Assembly: GCF_003026495.1 (NCBI RefSeq)
Contig: NZ_PYMA01000016.1
Coordinates: 1 to 64,000 of the forward strand
Direction: 5' to 3'
Source: Photobacterium sanctipauli
GTDB taxonomy: Bacteria > Pseudomonadota > Gammaproteobacteria > Enterobacterales > Vibrionaceae
Length of the DNA stretch: 64,000 bases
Numbering within the stretch: the stretch's first letter is position 1; each line of letters begins with the position of its first letter. Positions 35,225-44,911 of this stretch are shown piece by piece. The notes under the pieces are model-generated. The model was not told the origin of the DNA. It was given only the letters and a program-made list of their open reading frames with translations, and did no database searches. The translations under genes were made by a program, and so were the position numbers.

Positions 35225-36403
35225 ATGAAAAAGAGTCGGTCTTCATACTCAGTATGGTTGCTGGTGGCTACCGGTTTAGTGAGCTTGATTGGTGGGTTGA
35301 CCTATTACAAATATTCAGAAATAAAAACGGCCATTGAGTTTGCGGAATCCTTTCCAGAGCATTATGAAGTTGTTGAGCCAACCGTAGTTGAAGCAACTCA
35401 ACATATCCCTGTCGTAAGTGTATTAGGTACTGCGCTGTCGCCGGAACAAACTGAGCTTTATTCTGAGCTTTCAGGAAAGGTGACAAAAGTGGCTTTTTTA
35501 TCTGGTGAGTCGGTGGCTAAAGGGCAGTTGATTTTTCAGGTTGATATCAGTGAAGAGTTGGCGCGAGTGAAGTCGGCAAAGGCACGTGAAAAACACGCAC
35601 GTTCTGTCTACATGCGAGCGAAAAAACTGCTTGGCACTAAAGCGATCAGCCAAGAAAAACACGATCAGGCTTATGCCGATCTCATTGTTATTCAATCTGA
35701 GATTGATGTGCTAAACACAACTATCGACAAGAAAACGGTAACCGCACCTTTTGATGGGGTCGTGGGGATGCATAACCTCAAGCAAGGGGATTTTGTTACT
35801 GCAAACCAAATGCTAGCCAGCTTTGTTGGCGTGACCGATACAATGTGGGTGGAATTTAGTGTTCCTCAGTTTTATCCCGAAATGTTTGTGGGCGATGATG
35901 TAGCCGTTCGAAATATCGATGCTTTGGGGCTTTCTCGCTACCAAACGGCAAAGATTATTGCGCGTGATACCCAAATAGCTAGCAACACCAGAAGCTTGCG
36001 TTATCGGGCAAAAGTGAGTCGAGAAAAAGTGGAATACACACCGAATACCCCGATGGAAGTGAATATTCCGGTTAGTGCGAATCAAACTGTGTTTAAGGTA
36101 CCGCTGGCGTCTGTTAACCAAGATTTATACGGTGATTATGTGGTGCAGCTAATTGAACAGGATGATCAGCCAGGAGCTTACCGTGCGCAAAGACTGCCGG
36201 TTGAAGTGATTGCTGAAAGAGAGGGCTATCGATTTTTATCGCAAGGCGTTACTGGGGGAGAGCTAATCGCAGCGGCTGGCTCATTCAAATTGTACGACGG
36301 CCTTTTAGTGCGCACGCGTGCCAAGCAGCCTGGGCAATATAAACTTGAGCAAAATGAACAAGAGCAAGCCGAATCTTCAGCAATCGCGTTGGCCGGAGAG
36401 TAA
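35225..36403 (+). CDS. RND efflux membrane-fusion protein (HlyD/AcrA family)
   Basis: The 392-residue periplasmic adaptor has an N-terminal anchor (SVWLLVATGLVSLIGGLTYY), then a lipoyl/hairpin arrangement: 'LYSELSGKVTKVAFLSGESV', the coiled-coil hairpin (residues about 100-160) and 'TVTAPFDGVVGMHNLKQGDF', then the beta-barrel domain. It links the inner-membrane RND pump to an outer-membrane channel. Two bases separate it from the pump gene. No TolC-type channel gene is in the window. Confidence 0.88.
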   Translation: MKKSRSSYSVWLLVATGLVSLIGGLTYYKYSEIKTAIEFAESFPEHYEVVEPTVVEATQHIPVVSVLGTALSPEQTELYSELSGKVTKVAFLSGESVAKGQLIFQVDISEELARVKSAKAREKHARSVYMRAKKLLGTKAISQEKHDQAYADLIVIQSEIDVLNTTIDKKTVTAPFDGVVGMHNLKQGDFVTANQMLASFVGVTDTMWVEFSVPQFYPEMFVGDDVAVRNIDALGLSRYQTAKIIARDTQIASNTRSLRYRAKVSREKVEYTPNTPMEVNIPVSANQTVFKVPLASVNQDLYGDYVVQLIEQDDQPGAYRAQRLPVEVIAEREGYRFLSQGVTGGELIAAAGSFKLYDGLLVRTRAKQPGQYKLEQNEQEQAESSAIALAGE

Positions 36404-36405
36404 CG

Positions 36406-39400
36406 ATGGATATATTCGTAAAGAAACCAGTGATTGCCATTGTTATCTCATTGGTGATTACCATCGCAGGGATAATGGCATCATCAAAGCTACCGATATC
36501 GCAATTTCCCCAAATTGAAAGTTCTTCTTTGGTGGTTACCACTGAGTATGTTGGGGTATCAGCCGATGTGGTGAAAGGCTTCATCACTGAACCGATTGAA
36601 AGAGTCGCTATGAGTATTCCTGGGGTTGATTATGTGGACTCTTCCACGACCGCAGGGATCAGTAAGGTCACGGCTTGGCTGAAGCTCAATGAAAATAGTA
36701 TCGATGCCCTCGCCGAATTGAACTCTCGCCTGAGCCAAATAGCCTATGAGCTACCGGAAGGTGCCCAAGACCCAAGTGTCTCTGTTGCCAGAGTTGATAG
36801 GCCCAGTGGCGCGAGCTTCTACCTCAATGTTGCCAGCGCAACAATGGACAGAGCTGCATTAACAGACTTTCTTGAAAGGGAAGTGACTCCTTGGTTTGCT
36901 TCGGTTGAGGGAGTACAAAGTGCAGACGTCCTGGGTGGCCGCAAGCCAGCGATTCGTATTTGGCTCGATCCGCTGAAAATGGCGAGTTTGAATATTGGTG
37001 CCCATGAAGTGCACCAAGCGCTAAACGACAATAATGTTATCGCATCGTTGGGCAGTGCGGAAAATGCCTCTCAGAACATTAGCTTAATGAGTAACGCATT
37101 ATTCCAAAATGCAGAGGACTTTCGTGACCTAATCATCAAGAAAAATGACGATACTTTTGTCTATCTTGGTGATATTGCCCGCATTGAGCTGGGTGAAGAC
37201 CGGGGAGCAGATACCGCGCGATTGGATCTCAACGAATCTGTATTTATCGGTATTGTCTCAACGCCCGGCTCCAATGAAATCGCCATAGGTGATGCACTGT
37301 ATAAGCAATTAGCCAGTGTGAATAGCCGCCTGCCAGAAGGTACCGAGATCACAATCGGTTACGATGGCACCGTGTACATGCGAGACGCACTGAAAGAAAT
37401 CTTTACCACGTTGGCTGAAACAGTGCTGTTGGTTGGTATTGTGATCCTATTGTTGATGGGCTCGTTTAGGACGGCCATCGTTCCTCTGGTCGCCATTCCA
37501 ATTTCAATATTGGGCAGTGTGGCTGCGATGTCATTGGCTGGCTTTTCGCTGAACTTGTTAACGATACTCGCGATTGTGTTGTCCGTTGGCCTAGTGGTCG
37601 ATGACGCGATAGTGGTTGTGGAAAACGTGGCCCGCCATATGAGAAATGGTAAAGGGCGCATTGAAGCGGCGTTGATCAGTTCAAGGGAGCTGTTTAGCCC
37701 CATCTTCTCTATGACAATCACCTTGGCTTTGGTATTCGTACCGATTGGTTTTGTGAGCGGTTTGTCTGGTGCGCTTTTCAAAGAGTTTGCTTTTACCTTG
37801 GCATTAGCGGTGTTGTTCTCCGGGGTAGTGGCAATCACGCTGTCGCCGATCATGAGTGCTTATGTATCGCCAGAAAAAGGGAAAGAGGGCCGTTTTACTC
37901 AAAGAGTGAATAAGGTATTTGAGCGCTTGTCGCTTCGTTATGAAGGCGCGATGCGTGTCATGTTTGTTCATCGTCGGGCGATATTAACATCGGCAGTGGT
38001 GCTGTCGTTGCTAACGGTGCCATTTTACTTGTTCTCCCAGAAGGAGTTGGCGCCAGTAGAAGATCAAAGTTCTTTGTTTATTATCTCAGAAGCGCCTTCT
38101 GGTGGTTCTTTGGAATACGGTAACCAATACATGCAAGAGGCAATTGGCGCTGTATTGGAAATGGACGGTATCGATTTGGTGTGGCAGACAGTCACAGAGT
38201 CAGGCGGTTTCAGTGGGATCAGTTTTGTACCTTTTGATGACCGCTCGTTTTCTGTTTCTGATGTGTTGCAAGACATCTACTTCACTCTGAAGGAGGTGAC
38301 AGGTCTTCGTGTTTTGCCAACCATGCCGTTACCGCTCCCAACCGCCGGGCAGTTTGATGTTGAAATGGTTGTTCAATCGCAAGATAACTATGAACAAATG
38401 CAGCAATACGCCTACCAGTTATTAGAAGCGGCACAGCAAAGCGGCATGTTTATGTTTACCGACACTGATTTAAAGATCGATATGCCACACGCCAAATTGA
38501 ACTTTGATAACAAGAAGTTGATGGACTTAGGCTTAACTACGAAGGCGGTGACTGATCAGGTGTCCTTGATGGTATCGGAAGTCGATGTCACTCGGTTTGA
38601 CAGTAACGGCAAAGCTTATCGTGTGATCCCTATGGTTGACTCAGCGTCACGTTCAAGTAGCGAAGCCTTGCTAGACTTGCAGGTTAAAACACCCGCTGGT
38701 GATTTTGTGCCACTTAGCAGCTTAGCAACCTTGGAGAGGGTGGTGGGTGTTCGCAGTATCGCGAGATTCAACCAGCTCAATGCGTTTCGTATTCTGGGTG
38801 GTCTAGTCCCAGGCGTTACGCAAGATCAGGCATTGTCGCTATTGGAGCAAAAGGCACAGGAAATCTTGCCGCCTGACTACCAAGTCAACTATGCCGGCAG
38901 CAGTCGTCAGTTAAGACAAGAGGGCAATAGCCTGTTTGCGGTACTAGCCGTGGCATTGTTCGCTGTGTATATGGTGTTGTCGGTACAATTTAATAGCTTC
39001 CGTGCTCCCTTGGTTGTGTTGTTGGGTTCGGTACCTTAGGCGCTGGCTGGGGCGTTGTCATTCTCGTTTCTTGGCTTAACCAGTATCAATATCTATGCCC
39101 AAATAGGCTTCATCACCCTAGTAGGACTTGTGGCGAAAAACGGCATTCTTATTACAGAGTTTGCCAATGAGCTTCAGCATCAAGGCTATAGCAAAATTGA
39201 AGCAGTGATACAGGGTGCCAAGATTCGACTAAGGCCAATCTTGATGACCACGGCAGCAACGGTGCTGGGCCACTTCCCATTGATATTGGTGACAGGTGCA
39301 GGGGCCGAAGCGCGTAATAGCATCGGCATCATTTTGGTTGCTGGTATGCTGATCGGTACCTTATTTACCTTGTTTGTGTTGCCCGCTGTCTATTTAGCGA

Positions 39401-39492
39401 TAGCTGAAGACTTTAGTCAAAAATCCAGTAAAAAGCCCAGTAAAAAGTCGGCCGCCAAAAGTGAGGACGAGCTTATTCAGGAGGTGGCGTAG
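36406..39492 (+). pseudogene. RND (HAE1/AcrB-like) efflux pump, interrupted by an in-frame TAG
   Basis: The frame encodes a typical 1028-codon RND transporter: N-terminal helix (IAIVISLVITIAGIM), periplasmic pore loops, helix 4 'VGLVVDDAIVVVENVARHM' with the proton-relay aspartates, and the second half. Codon 878 (39037-39039) is TAG in 'GSVP-stop-ALAGALSFSF', where relatives have Leu ('VPLALAGAL'), so TTG to TAG is the simplest explanation. The remaining 150 codons, with the last membrane helices (LVGLVAKNGILITEFAN), are intact. Truncated protein would lack them and should be inactive unless TAG is suppressed. The recent look of the mutation suggests a fresh loss or a sequencing error. Confidence 0.85.
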
Positions 39493-39601
39493 CGATTGGC
39501 TTTAGGATTTTTACTTTTTGTGGTTGACCTGTCTAAGGCTTCACAGTTTATCTTTGCCTTATCGAAACTTAGAGTAGAAACGAAGAATAGAAAGGTAAAA
39601 T

Positions 39602-40129
39602 ATGAAAATTCGTTTAGAAACAGCGTCTGATAGTACATACATTGAGTCTTTGACATATCAAGCTTTTGAAAATCATCCTCATCATGAGCCGGGTGCGAAG
39701 CCAACAGAGCACTTGATTGTTAATCGCTTACGAGAAGGCGGCGCATTGAGCTTGTCGCTAGTCGCCGAAGACGAGTCTGGCATTATCGGACACATCGCTT
39801 TTTCGCCTGTCACTATTGCTGGTGAAGCATCGAAGTGGTTTGGTTTAGGCCCTGTTTCTGTCACGCCGTCACGCCAAGGTGAAGGCATTGGTGGCTCGCT
39901 TATTCGCGAAGGTGTTGAGATGCTTAAAACGCAAGGTGCCGAGGGGATTGTCTTACTTGGCGAGCCTGAGTATTACGGTCGATTTGGCTTTAAAGCGAAT
40001 GATAACTTAACGCTACCAGGTGTACCTGCTGAGTACTTTTTGGTTATGCCGCTTTGCGAAAATAGCTGCGACGATGCAAAACAGAGCATTCCAACGGGTG
40101 ACGTTGCCTATCACCCAGCGTTTGGCTGA
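39602..40129 (+). CDS. GNAT-family N-acetyltransferase, YhbS-like
   Basis: The 175-residue product has the acetyl-CoA binding motif 'PVSVTPSRQGEGIGGSLIRE' (R/QxxGxG/A), a preceding strand 'IIGHIAFSPVTI' and 'ILLGEPEYYGRFGFKA' (here with V-L), the YhbS-type pattern. Substrate unknown. AAAGGTAAAAT precedes the ATG. It ends at a bidirectional terminator. Confidence 0.82.
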   Translation: MKIRLETASDSTYIESLTYQAFENHPHHEPGAKPTEHLIVNRLREGGALSLSLVAEDESGIIGHIAFSPVTIAGEASKWFGLGPVSVTPSRQGEGIGGSLIREGVEMLKTQGAEGIVLLGEPEYYGRFGFKANDNLTLPGVPAEYFLVMPLCENSCDDAKQSIPTGDVAYHPAFG

Positions 40130-40141
40130 TACGATAAATTA

Positions 40142-40175
40142 AAAAAGCACTTCTGAATATTCAGAAGTGCTTTTT
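40142..40175. terminator. Bidirectional terminator
   Basis: AAAAAGCACTTCTGA and TCAGAAGTGCTTTTT pair perfectly across ATAT, with a poly-A side and a poly-T side. It serves the convergent GNAT and nfsB genes. Confidence 0.92.
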
Positions 40176-40194
40176 GCTATCTAATAAACACTAA

Positions 40195-40848
40195 TTAAAT
40201 CTTAGTGATGATCTCATCAGCCGCTAGGCGAGATTTTGGCAGAGACGCATTGAAGTCGGTATCTTTGCGGTAGCCTAGTGAAACCAAGGCAACCGCAGTG
40301 TAGCCTTTCTCGATAAGGCCAAATTCTTCATTAAGGATTTTGGTATCAACCCCTTCAATTGGCACCGCATCAACGCCAAGTGCGCCAGCGCCAAGAAGAA
40401 TGGTGCCCATGTTTAGGTACACTTGCTTTTCCATCCAGTGTTGAACATCTTTCAGATCGTAGCGGTGCATGTTAACAAACATGGTGCGACCTTTATGAAC
40501 CGTTTCCTTGAATGAAGGATCGGCGAAGCGACCATCCTGATCTTCTTTTTCTAGGATGTGCTCTAGGTAGCTCTCGTCGATACCTGTTTTTGCACAAAAT
40601 ACGATCACGTGAGAAGCGTTCAGTACCTTACCTTCGTTGAAGGCAAATAGCCCTTGTGTGCCTGTGCTAATGCGTTCACGGCCTTCTTTAGAATCCGCAA
40701 TGATGAAGTGCCAAGGCTGAGAGTTAACGCTAGACGGGCTAAAACGTAGTAGATCTTGAATTTGTTCGAATGTGTCGGCAGGGATCGTTTTATCTGCATC
40801 AAACTCTTTGGTCGAATAGCGGGTTTGAGCGATATCGGTAAGGTTCAT
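40195..40848 (-). CDS. nfsB: Oxygen-insensitive NAD(P)H nitroreductase NfsB
   Basis: The 217-residue FMN enzyme is close to E. coli NfsB: 'RFSPSSVNSQPWHFIIADS', 'NASHVIVFCAKTGID', 'EKEDQDGRFADPSFKE', 'MFVNMHRYDLKDVQHW' and 'GVDAVPIEGVDTKILNEEFG'. It reduces nitro compounds and quinones. ATG 40848, nine bases after GGAG, is preferred to the ATG three codons upstream. It is divergent from an HxlR-type regulator. Confidence 0.9.
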   Translation of the reverse strand: MNLTDIAQTRYSTKEFDADKTIPADTFEQIQDLLRFSPSSVNSQPWHFIIADSKEGRERISTGTQGLFAFNEGKVLNASHVIVFCAKTGIDESYLEHILEKEDQDGRFADPSFKETVHKGRTMFVNMHRYDLKDVQHWMEKQVYLNMGTILLGAGALGVDAVPIEGVDTKILNEEFGLIEKGYTAVALVSLGYRKDTDFNASLPKSRLAADEIITKI

Positions 40849-40884
40849 GACTAGCATCTCCGGCTAAATGTTGTGTTTTGTTTG

Positions 40885-40964
40885 TACATATACCTATGTA
40901 ACGTGGTTATATAATAGAGCTACAACCTTAAATAACAAGTACGCACATTTTGGGTACATAGGTA
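40885..40964. promoter_or_regulatory. Shared operator region of nfsB and the HxlR regulator
   Basis: TACATA-TACC-TATGTA (40885-40900) is a palindrome; its right half TACCTATGTA recurs as its exact reverse complement TACATAGGTA at 40955-40964. The two lie on either side of the divergent promoters, as expected for a regulator controlling both genes. Confidence 0.6.
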
Positions 40965-40977
40965 CAAAAAGGATACT

Positions 40978-41355
40978 ATGAAACAAAGTCGATATAAGAC
41001 CTATGCCCGTGAAGGTTGCCCGGTGGAAGCAACGCTAGAGTTGTTCAGTGGCAAAGGGAAGGGGATGATTCTTTACCATTTGCTGGAAGGGACATTGCGA
41101 TTTAACGAGCTGAAGCGCCGCGTGGGCGCCCTGACGCAACGTATGTTGACCAAGCAGCTTAGGGAATTAGAAGGCTATGGCTTAGTGCATCGCGAGGTGT
41201 ATGCAGAAGTACCGCCAAAAGTGGAATATAGCCTTACCGATACAGGCCGCTCCCTAGAGCCGATATTGCTAGCCCTAAAAGATTGGGGTGAAGAGCATGC
41301 TTTGCCAAGGTTGCGCGAGAAGCAAGCTGAGTCTGCCATCTGCGAAACTGAATAG
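40978..41355 (+). CDS. HxlR-family transcriptional regulator
   Basis: The 125-residue winged-helix protein has 'GCPVEATLELFSGKGKGMIL' with the N-terminal Cys typical of redox-sensing HxlR members, 'GTLRFNELKRRVGALTQRML' and 'REVYAEVPPKVEYSLTDTGR'. It is probably the local regulator of nfsB, responding to electrophiles or quinones through Cys. Confidence 0.87.
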   Translation: MKQSRYKTYAREGCPVEATLELFSGKGKGMILYHLLEGTLRFNELKRRVGALTQRMLTKQLRELEGYGLVHREVYAEVPPKVEYSLTDTGRSLEPILLALKDWGEEHALPRLREKQAESAICETE

Positions 41356-41377
41356 CTTGATTGAGTAGGAATGATAA

Positions 41378-42325
41378 ATGTCGATTACTAACCAGCTATC
41401 ACTGTTTCATGATGTGGTGCAGCAAGGTTCTTTCTCTAAAGCAGCGGCGTTGCACAATATGGATAATTCTTCGTTATCCAAACAAATCAAAAAGCTTGAA
41501 GCTACCTTGGGTGTCCAGTTGCTCAATCGTTCAACGCGTTCGTTCTCATTAACTTCCGCCGGGGAAGAGATCTTAGAACAGACGCAGGTATTGCTTGATA
41601 CGGTAAACCAAATCCAGAATATAGCTGATTCCTATCAGGCAGAGCCGACCGGGACGCTAAGGATCACCTCGCCGGTATATTTTGGCCAAGAATACCTACA
41701 GCCGGTCATTTCTCGGTTTATGAAGAAATACCCCAAGGTTAAGGTGACGCTGTCACTTAATGATAGAATGGCCGACATCATTGGCGATCAGTTCGACGTG
41801 GCTTTTCGTATTAGCAAGTTGGCGGAGTCTAACCTGATTGCCAAGCGAATCGCCAAAACCAACTTCGCCATCATTGCTTCTAAAGAGTTCATTGAACGAT
41901 ATGGTAACCCTAAAACGCCAGAGGAGCTGATTGCGCTGCCAGCCGTGATTTATACCAACGGTGACTTCACCCTTGATCAGCTTAGATTGAGTACTGGCCC
42001 TAATGGCAATGAACTTAAAACCTATAGGATGCAGGGAAACTATAAAGTCACCGATGTCAGGGCGGTGGTGGATGCTGTCAAAGACGGTGTAGGCTACAGC
42101 TTGTTTGATTTGTTTTATCTCAAGCAATCAGCTGATGAGCTTGGTTTGGTTCCATTATTGACTGACCATGTGCTTTCAACCATGGAAACAGGTATCTATG
42201 CGCTTTACCCCAACCGCAAGCAAACCCCGTTAATGCGTGAGTTTATCAAGGCTGTGCAAGAAGATATTGGTGACCCGCCTATTTGGCTTAACCATATTCC
42301 AAACTACCAGCAATGTTATAAATGA
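41378..42325 (+). CDS. LysR-family transcriptional regulator
   Basis: The 315-residue product has an N-terminal helix-turn-helix (LFHDVVQQGSFSKAAALHNM, then 'SSLSKQIKKLEATLGVQLLN') and a periplasmic-binding-like effector domain starting 'GTLRITSPVYFGQEYLQPVI'. It is of the 'CrgA/DmlR' subgroup (RSTRSFSLTSAGEE). It lies 22 bases after the HxlR gene; the target is unknown. Confidence 0.87.
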   Translation: MSITNQLSLFHDVVQQGSFSKAAALHNMDNSSLSKQIKKLEATLGVQLLNRSTRSFSLTSAGEEILEQTQVLLDTVNQIQNIADSYQAEPTGTLRITSPVYFGQEYLQPVISRFMKKYPKVKVTLSLNDRMADIIGDQFDVAFRISKLAESNLIAKRIAKTNFAIIASKEFIERYGNPKTPEELIALPAVIYTNGDFTLDQLRLSTGPNGNELKTYRMQGNYKVTDVRAVVDAVKDGVGYSLFDLFYLKQSADELGLVPLLTDHVLSTMETGIYALYPNRKQTPLMREFIKAVQEDIGDPPIWLNHIPNYQQCYK

Positions 42326-42402
42326 TTTATAACGTAGTAGACATTAATAATAAGAAAACCCAAAGGATATTGGGTTAGCAAAACAGTGATTAGGAGAACA
42401 GC

Positions 42403-43023
42403 TTGGAGCTAGGTATCTTGTTGGTGTTCATACCAACATTCTTTTTCGTGTCGATAACCCCTGGTATGTGTATGACGTTGGCGCTTGGCCTTGGGATGAG
42501 TGTCGGGTTTCGTCGTACATTGTGGATGATGCTGGGTGAAGTATTTGGTGTTGCCCTTGTCGCAATCAGTGCTGTGCTTGGTATTGCCGCTATTATGCTG
42601 AAATTGCCGTGGTTGTTTGTGGCCTTCAAGACCGTTGGCGCAATGTACTTGGCCTATCTGGGATACCAGATGTGGCAATCGCGCGGTAAGATGGCGATCA
42701 CTGACGATAATCTCCAGACCACGCAATCTTCAAACTACGGCTTGTTGTCGCAAGGGTTTATTACCGCCATAGCCAACCCGAAAGGGTGGGCGTTTATGAT
42801 TTCGCTGTTGCCGCCATTCATCAACCCAGAAACATCGTTGGTGCCTCAGCTGTCTGTGCTGGTGGGGATCATCATGATGTCAGAGTTTGTCTGCATGTGC
42901 CTTTACGCCAGTGGCGGCAAGGCGCTTCGAGCGCTGTTAATGAACCAGCAAAACGTGAAAACCATGAACCGTATAGCCGGCAGCTTAATGTTTGGTGTCG
43001 CGATTTGGTTATTGCTTAGCTAG
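42403..43023 (+). CDS. LysE-family exporter
   Basis: The 206-residue membrane protein has about six hydrophobic segments: 'IPTFFFVSITPGMCMTLALG' (the LysE signature with PG), 'GEVFGVALVAISAVLGIAAI', 'VGAMYLAYLGYQMW' and 'QGFITAIANPKGWAFMISLL'. This family exports amino acids or homoserine lactones. The start is TTG, preceded by TAGGAGAACAGC. Confidence 0.82.
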   Translation: MELGILLVFIPTFFFVSITPGMCMTLALGLGMSVGFRRTLWMMLGEVFGVALVAISAVLGIAAIMLKLPWLFVAFKTVGAMYLAYLGYQMWQSRGKMAITDDNLQTTQSSNYGLLSQGFITAIANPKGWAFMISLLPPFINPETSLVPQLSVLVGIIMMSEFVCMCLYASGGKALRALLMNQQNVKTMNRIAGSLMFGVAIWLLLS

Positions 43024-43032
43024 GGCTAAACA

Positions 43033-44034
43033 CTACCGCAGCGAACCCGGTGTGATGCCAAAGTGGCGCTTGAACACTTTGCAGAAATAGCTGACATCGG
43101 AAACCCCCACTTCTTCTGCGATAAGCTGTAAGCTCATGGTGGAGTTGGAGATGCGCCACTTGGCGTGATTCATCTTCATCATGAGCCAATAATCTTTGGC
43201 CGTCATCTGATAGCCTTCCGTGAATAATCTATCTAGCTGACGTCTGCTGATTCCAAGTTGTGCGGAAACATCTTCCACCGAAATCTTTAGTGATAATTGC
43301 TGTCGCATGATCGCGATGGCGCGTTTGACATGACGACCAACGAAGGCACCGGATTGGCTATCATCTTGGAGCGATTTAAGGTGATGGTGCTGCTGTCTTG
43401 CCTCATCGACCAGCATATCGGCTAGCCCTTTTAAGGCTCGCGTTCTTCCGCTGTGGCGGGAAAGCAACTCAATCGCCAATTCAATGGCAGCGGCACCGCC
43501 GGCACAGCTGATCCGCTTGCCATCAATGCAATACAGTTGTTCCGTGATGGTTGGAATGTGCGGAAAAGCACTGTTGAACTCTTGTTCATGCCGCCAATGT
43601 ACCGCTGTTTTCTTTCCGTTAAGTAAGCCAGCTGCCGCCAGCATGAAGCACGCATTGTCGATGCTGACCAAGATGATCCCTTGCTTAGCCGCTTTGCGAA
43701 GTAAGGGTTGATAGTCAGGCGCAAGCTGCATGCTGGCTTGGGCACTGCGTCCACCAAACACAATTAAGTAATCAAATTCAGCAAAGTTAACTTCTGCTAG
43801 CGAATGCTGAGCCTCAATGGTTATCCCACTACTAGAGGTAATGGTTCCTGCCCCCAAACCTGCAACAGTCCACTGGCAGTAGCGTTGTTGACTGTAATCT
43901 TCTTCATCTGCAGAAAATCGAAGCTTATCGAGAAAGCCGCCGAAGGGCAGCATGTTGAACTCAGGTAGAGGCAGCAGTAAGAACCTCACATCGACGAGCT
44001 TCACTTCAGAATTTGGGGCGGGATGCTGGCTCAT
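43033..44034 (-). CDS. GlxA-type AraC-family regulator (DJ-1/PfpI plus HTH)
   Basis: The 333-residue protein has an N-terminal class I glutamine amidotransferase-like domain ('FDYLIVFGGRSAQAS', 'IDNACFMLAAAGLLNGKKTA' with the nucleophile-elbow Cys) and a C-terminal AraC helix-turn-helix pair ('SAQLGISRRQLDRLFTEGY', 'IAEEVGVSDVSYFCKVFKRH'). Relatives control choline, carnitine or arginine catabolism. It is divergent from a second LysE-type exporter. ATG 44058 would add eight residues. Confidence 0.82.
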   Translation of the reverse strand: MSQHPAPNSEVKLVDVRFLLLPLPEFNMLPFGGFLDKLRFSADEEDYSQQRYCQWTVAGLGAGTITSSSGITIEAQHSLAEVNFAEFDYLIVFGGRSAQASMQLAPDYQPLLRKAAKQGIILVSIDNACFMLAAAGLLNGKKTAVHWRHEQEFNSAFPHIPTITEQLYCIDGKRISCAGGAAAIELAIELLSRHSGRTRALKGLADMLVDEARQQHHHLKSLQDDSQSGAFVGRHVKRAIAIMRQQLSLKISVEDVSAQLGISRRQLDRLFTEGYQMTAKDYWLMMKMNHAKWRISNSTMSLQLIAEEVGVSDVSYFCKVFKRHFGITPGSLR

Positions 44035-44169
44035 GAGAAAATTTGCCTTCGAAAACATGGTAATAATTAATGTCTAAATATTACCTTAATTATTCTACGT
44101 AACACCAAGTTAATTTCTCACTTTAACCCTATAGTTGAGCCATATCATCATGTTGTATTAGGAAGTGTT

Positions 44170-44781
44170 ATGCCGTTTGAAACTTGGCTTTTGTATTTGG
44201 TTGCCGTGACGGGTTTGGCGTTTGCCCCTGGGCCCAACGGCCTATTGGCGCTAAGCCATGGGGCTTTATATGGCCGGAAAAAAGTGCTTGCGACCATCTT
44301 TGGTGGGGTGAGTGGTTTTATCTTGATTATTGCATTGGCCATGTTTGGTGTGGGTGCGGCCATGCAGGCTTCATCACATGCATTGAGTATCTTGAAATGG
44401 GCTGGTGGGCTTTATCTGATTTACATTGGTATCCAGCTTTGGCGAAGCCCTACCATTGATATGAATACGGCTACTCAGGCCACAAGCAAAGGGGCGGGTA
44501 GCTTATTTCGTCAGGGCTTTTTCGCTGCGATATCCAACCCAAAAGTACTCTTGTTTTTTGGTGCTTTTTTGCCGCAGTTTATGACATCGGATAGCCCAAT
44601 CATCCCGCAGTTCATTATTCTTGCTCTGACATTTGCGGTGGTTGAATTTGGCGTGGAATACTTCGTTGCTTGTATGGCATACAAGCTGCGCCCGTGGCTG
44701 GAGAACAAAGGCAAACAGTTTAATCGCGGCTGCGGCAGCGTATTTGCGCTACTTGGTGCAAGCTTACCGCTGAGTTCGTAA
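44170..44781 (+). CDS. LysE-family exporter
   Basis: The 203-residue membrane protein has the RhtB/LysE pattern 'VAVTGLAFAPGPNGLLALSH', 'GGVSGFILIIALAMFGVGAA', 'LKWAGGLYLIYIGIQLWRSP' and 'QGFFAAISNPKVLLFFGAFL'. It probably exports a hydrophobic amino acid or related metabolite. It is divergent from the GlxA-type regulator, which may control it. Confidence 0.83.
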   Translation: MPFETWLLYLVAVTGLAFAPGPNGLLALSHGALYGRKKVLATIFGGVSGFILIIALAMFGVGAAMQASSHALSILKWAGGLYLIYIGIQLWRSPTIDMNTATQATSKGAGSLFRQGFFAAISNPKVLLFFGAFLPQFMTSDSPIIPQFIILALTFAVVEFGVEYFVACMAYKLRPWLENKGKQFNRGCGSVFALLGASLPLSS

Positions 44782-44825
44782 CTGATATTTTTTTATTCTC
44801 GATATCAGGTATTAGCGAGAATCAG

Positions 44826-44860
44826 CGCCCCTGAGCAATGTTTTGCTTAGGGGCGATTTT
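44826..44860 (+). terminator. Terminator after the LysE gene
   Basis: CGCCCCTgAGCA pairs with TGCTtAGGGGCG around a short loop, followed by ATTTTG. Confidence 0.8.
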
Positions 44861-44911
44861 GTATTTCACCCTGTGCTATGATTTGCAAAACATCCATGCT
44901 GTGAAGTATTA

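Noticed and set aside
37359-37853. 164-residue minus-strand frame inside the RND pump
   Set aside because: Antisense of transmembrane segments; no family features.
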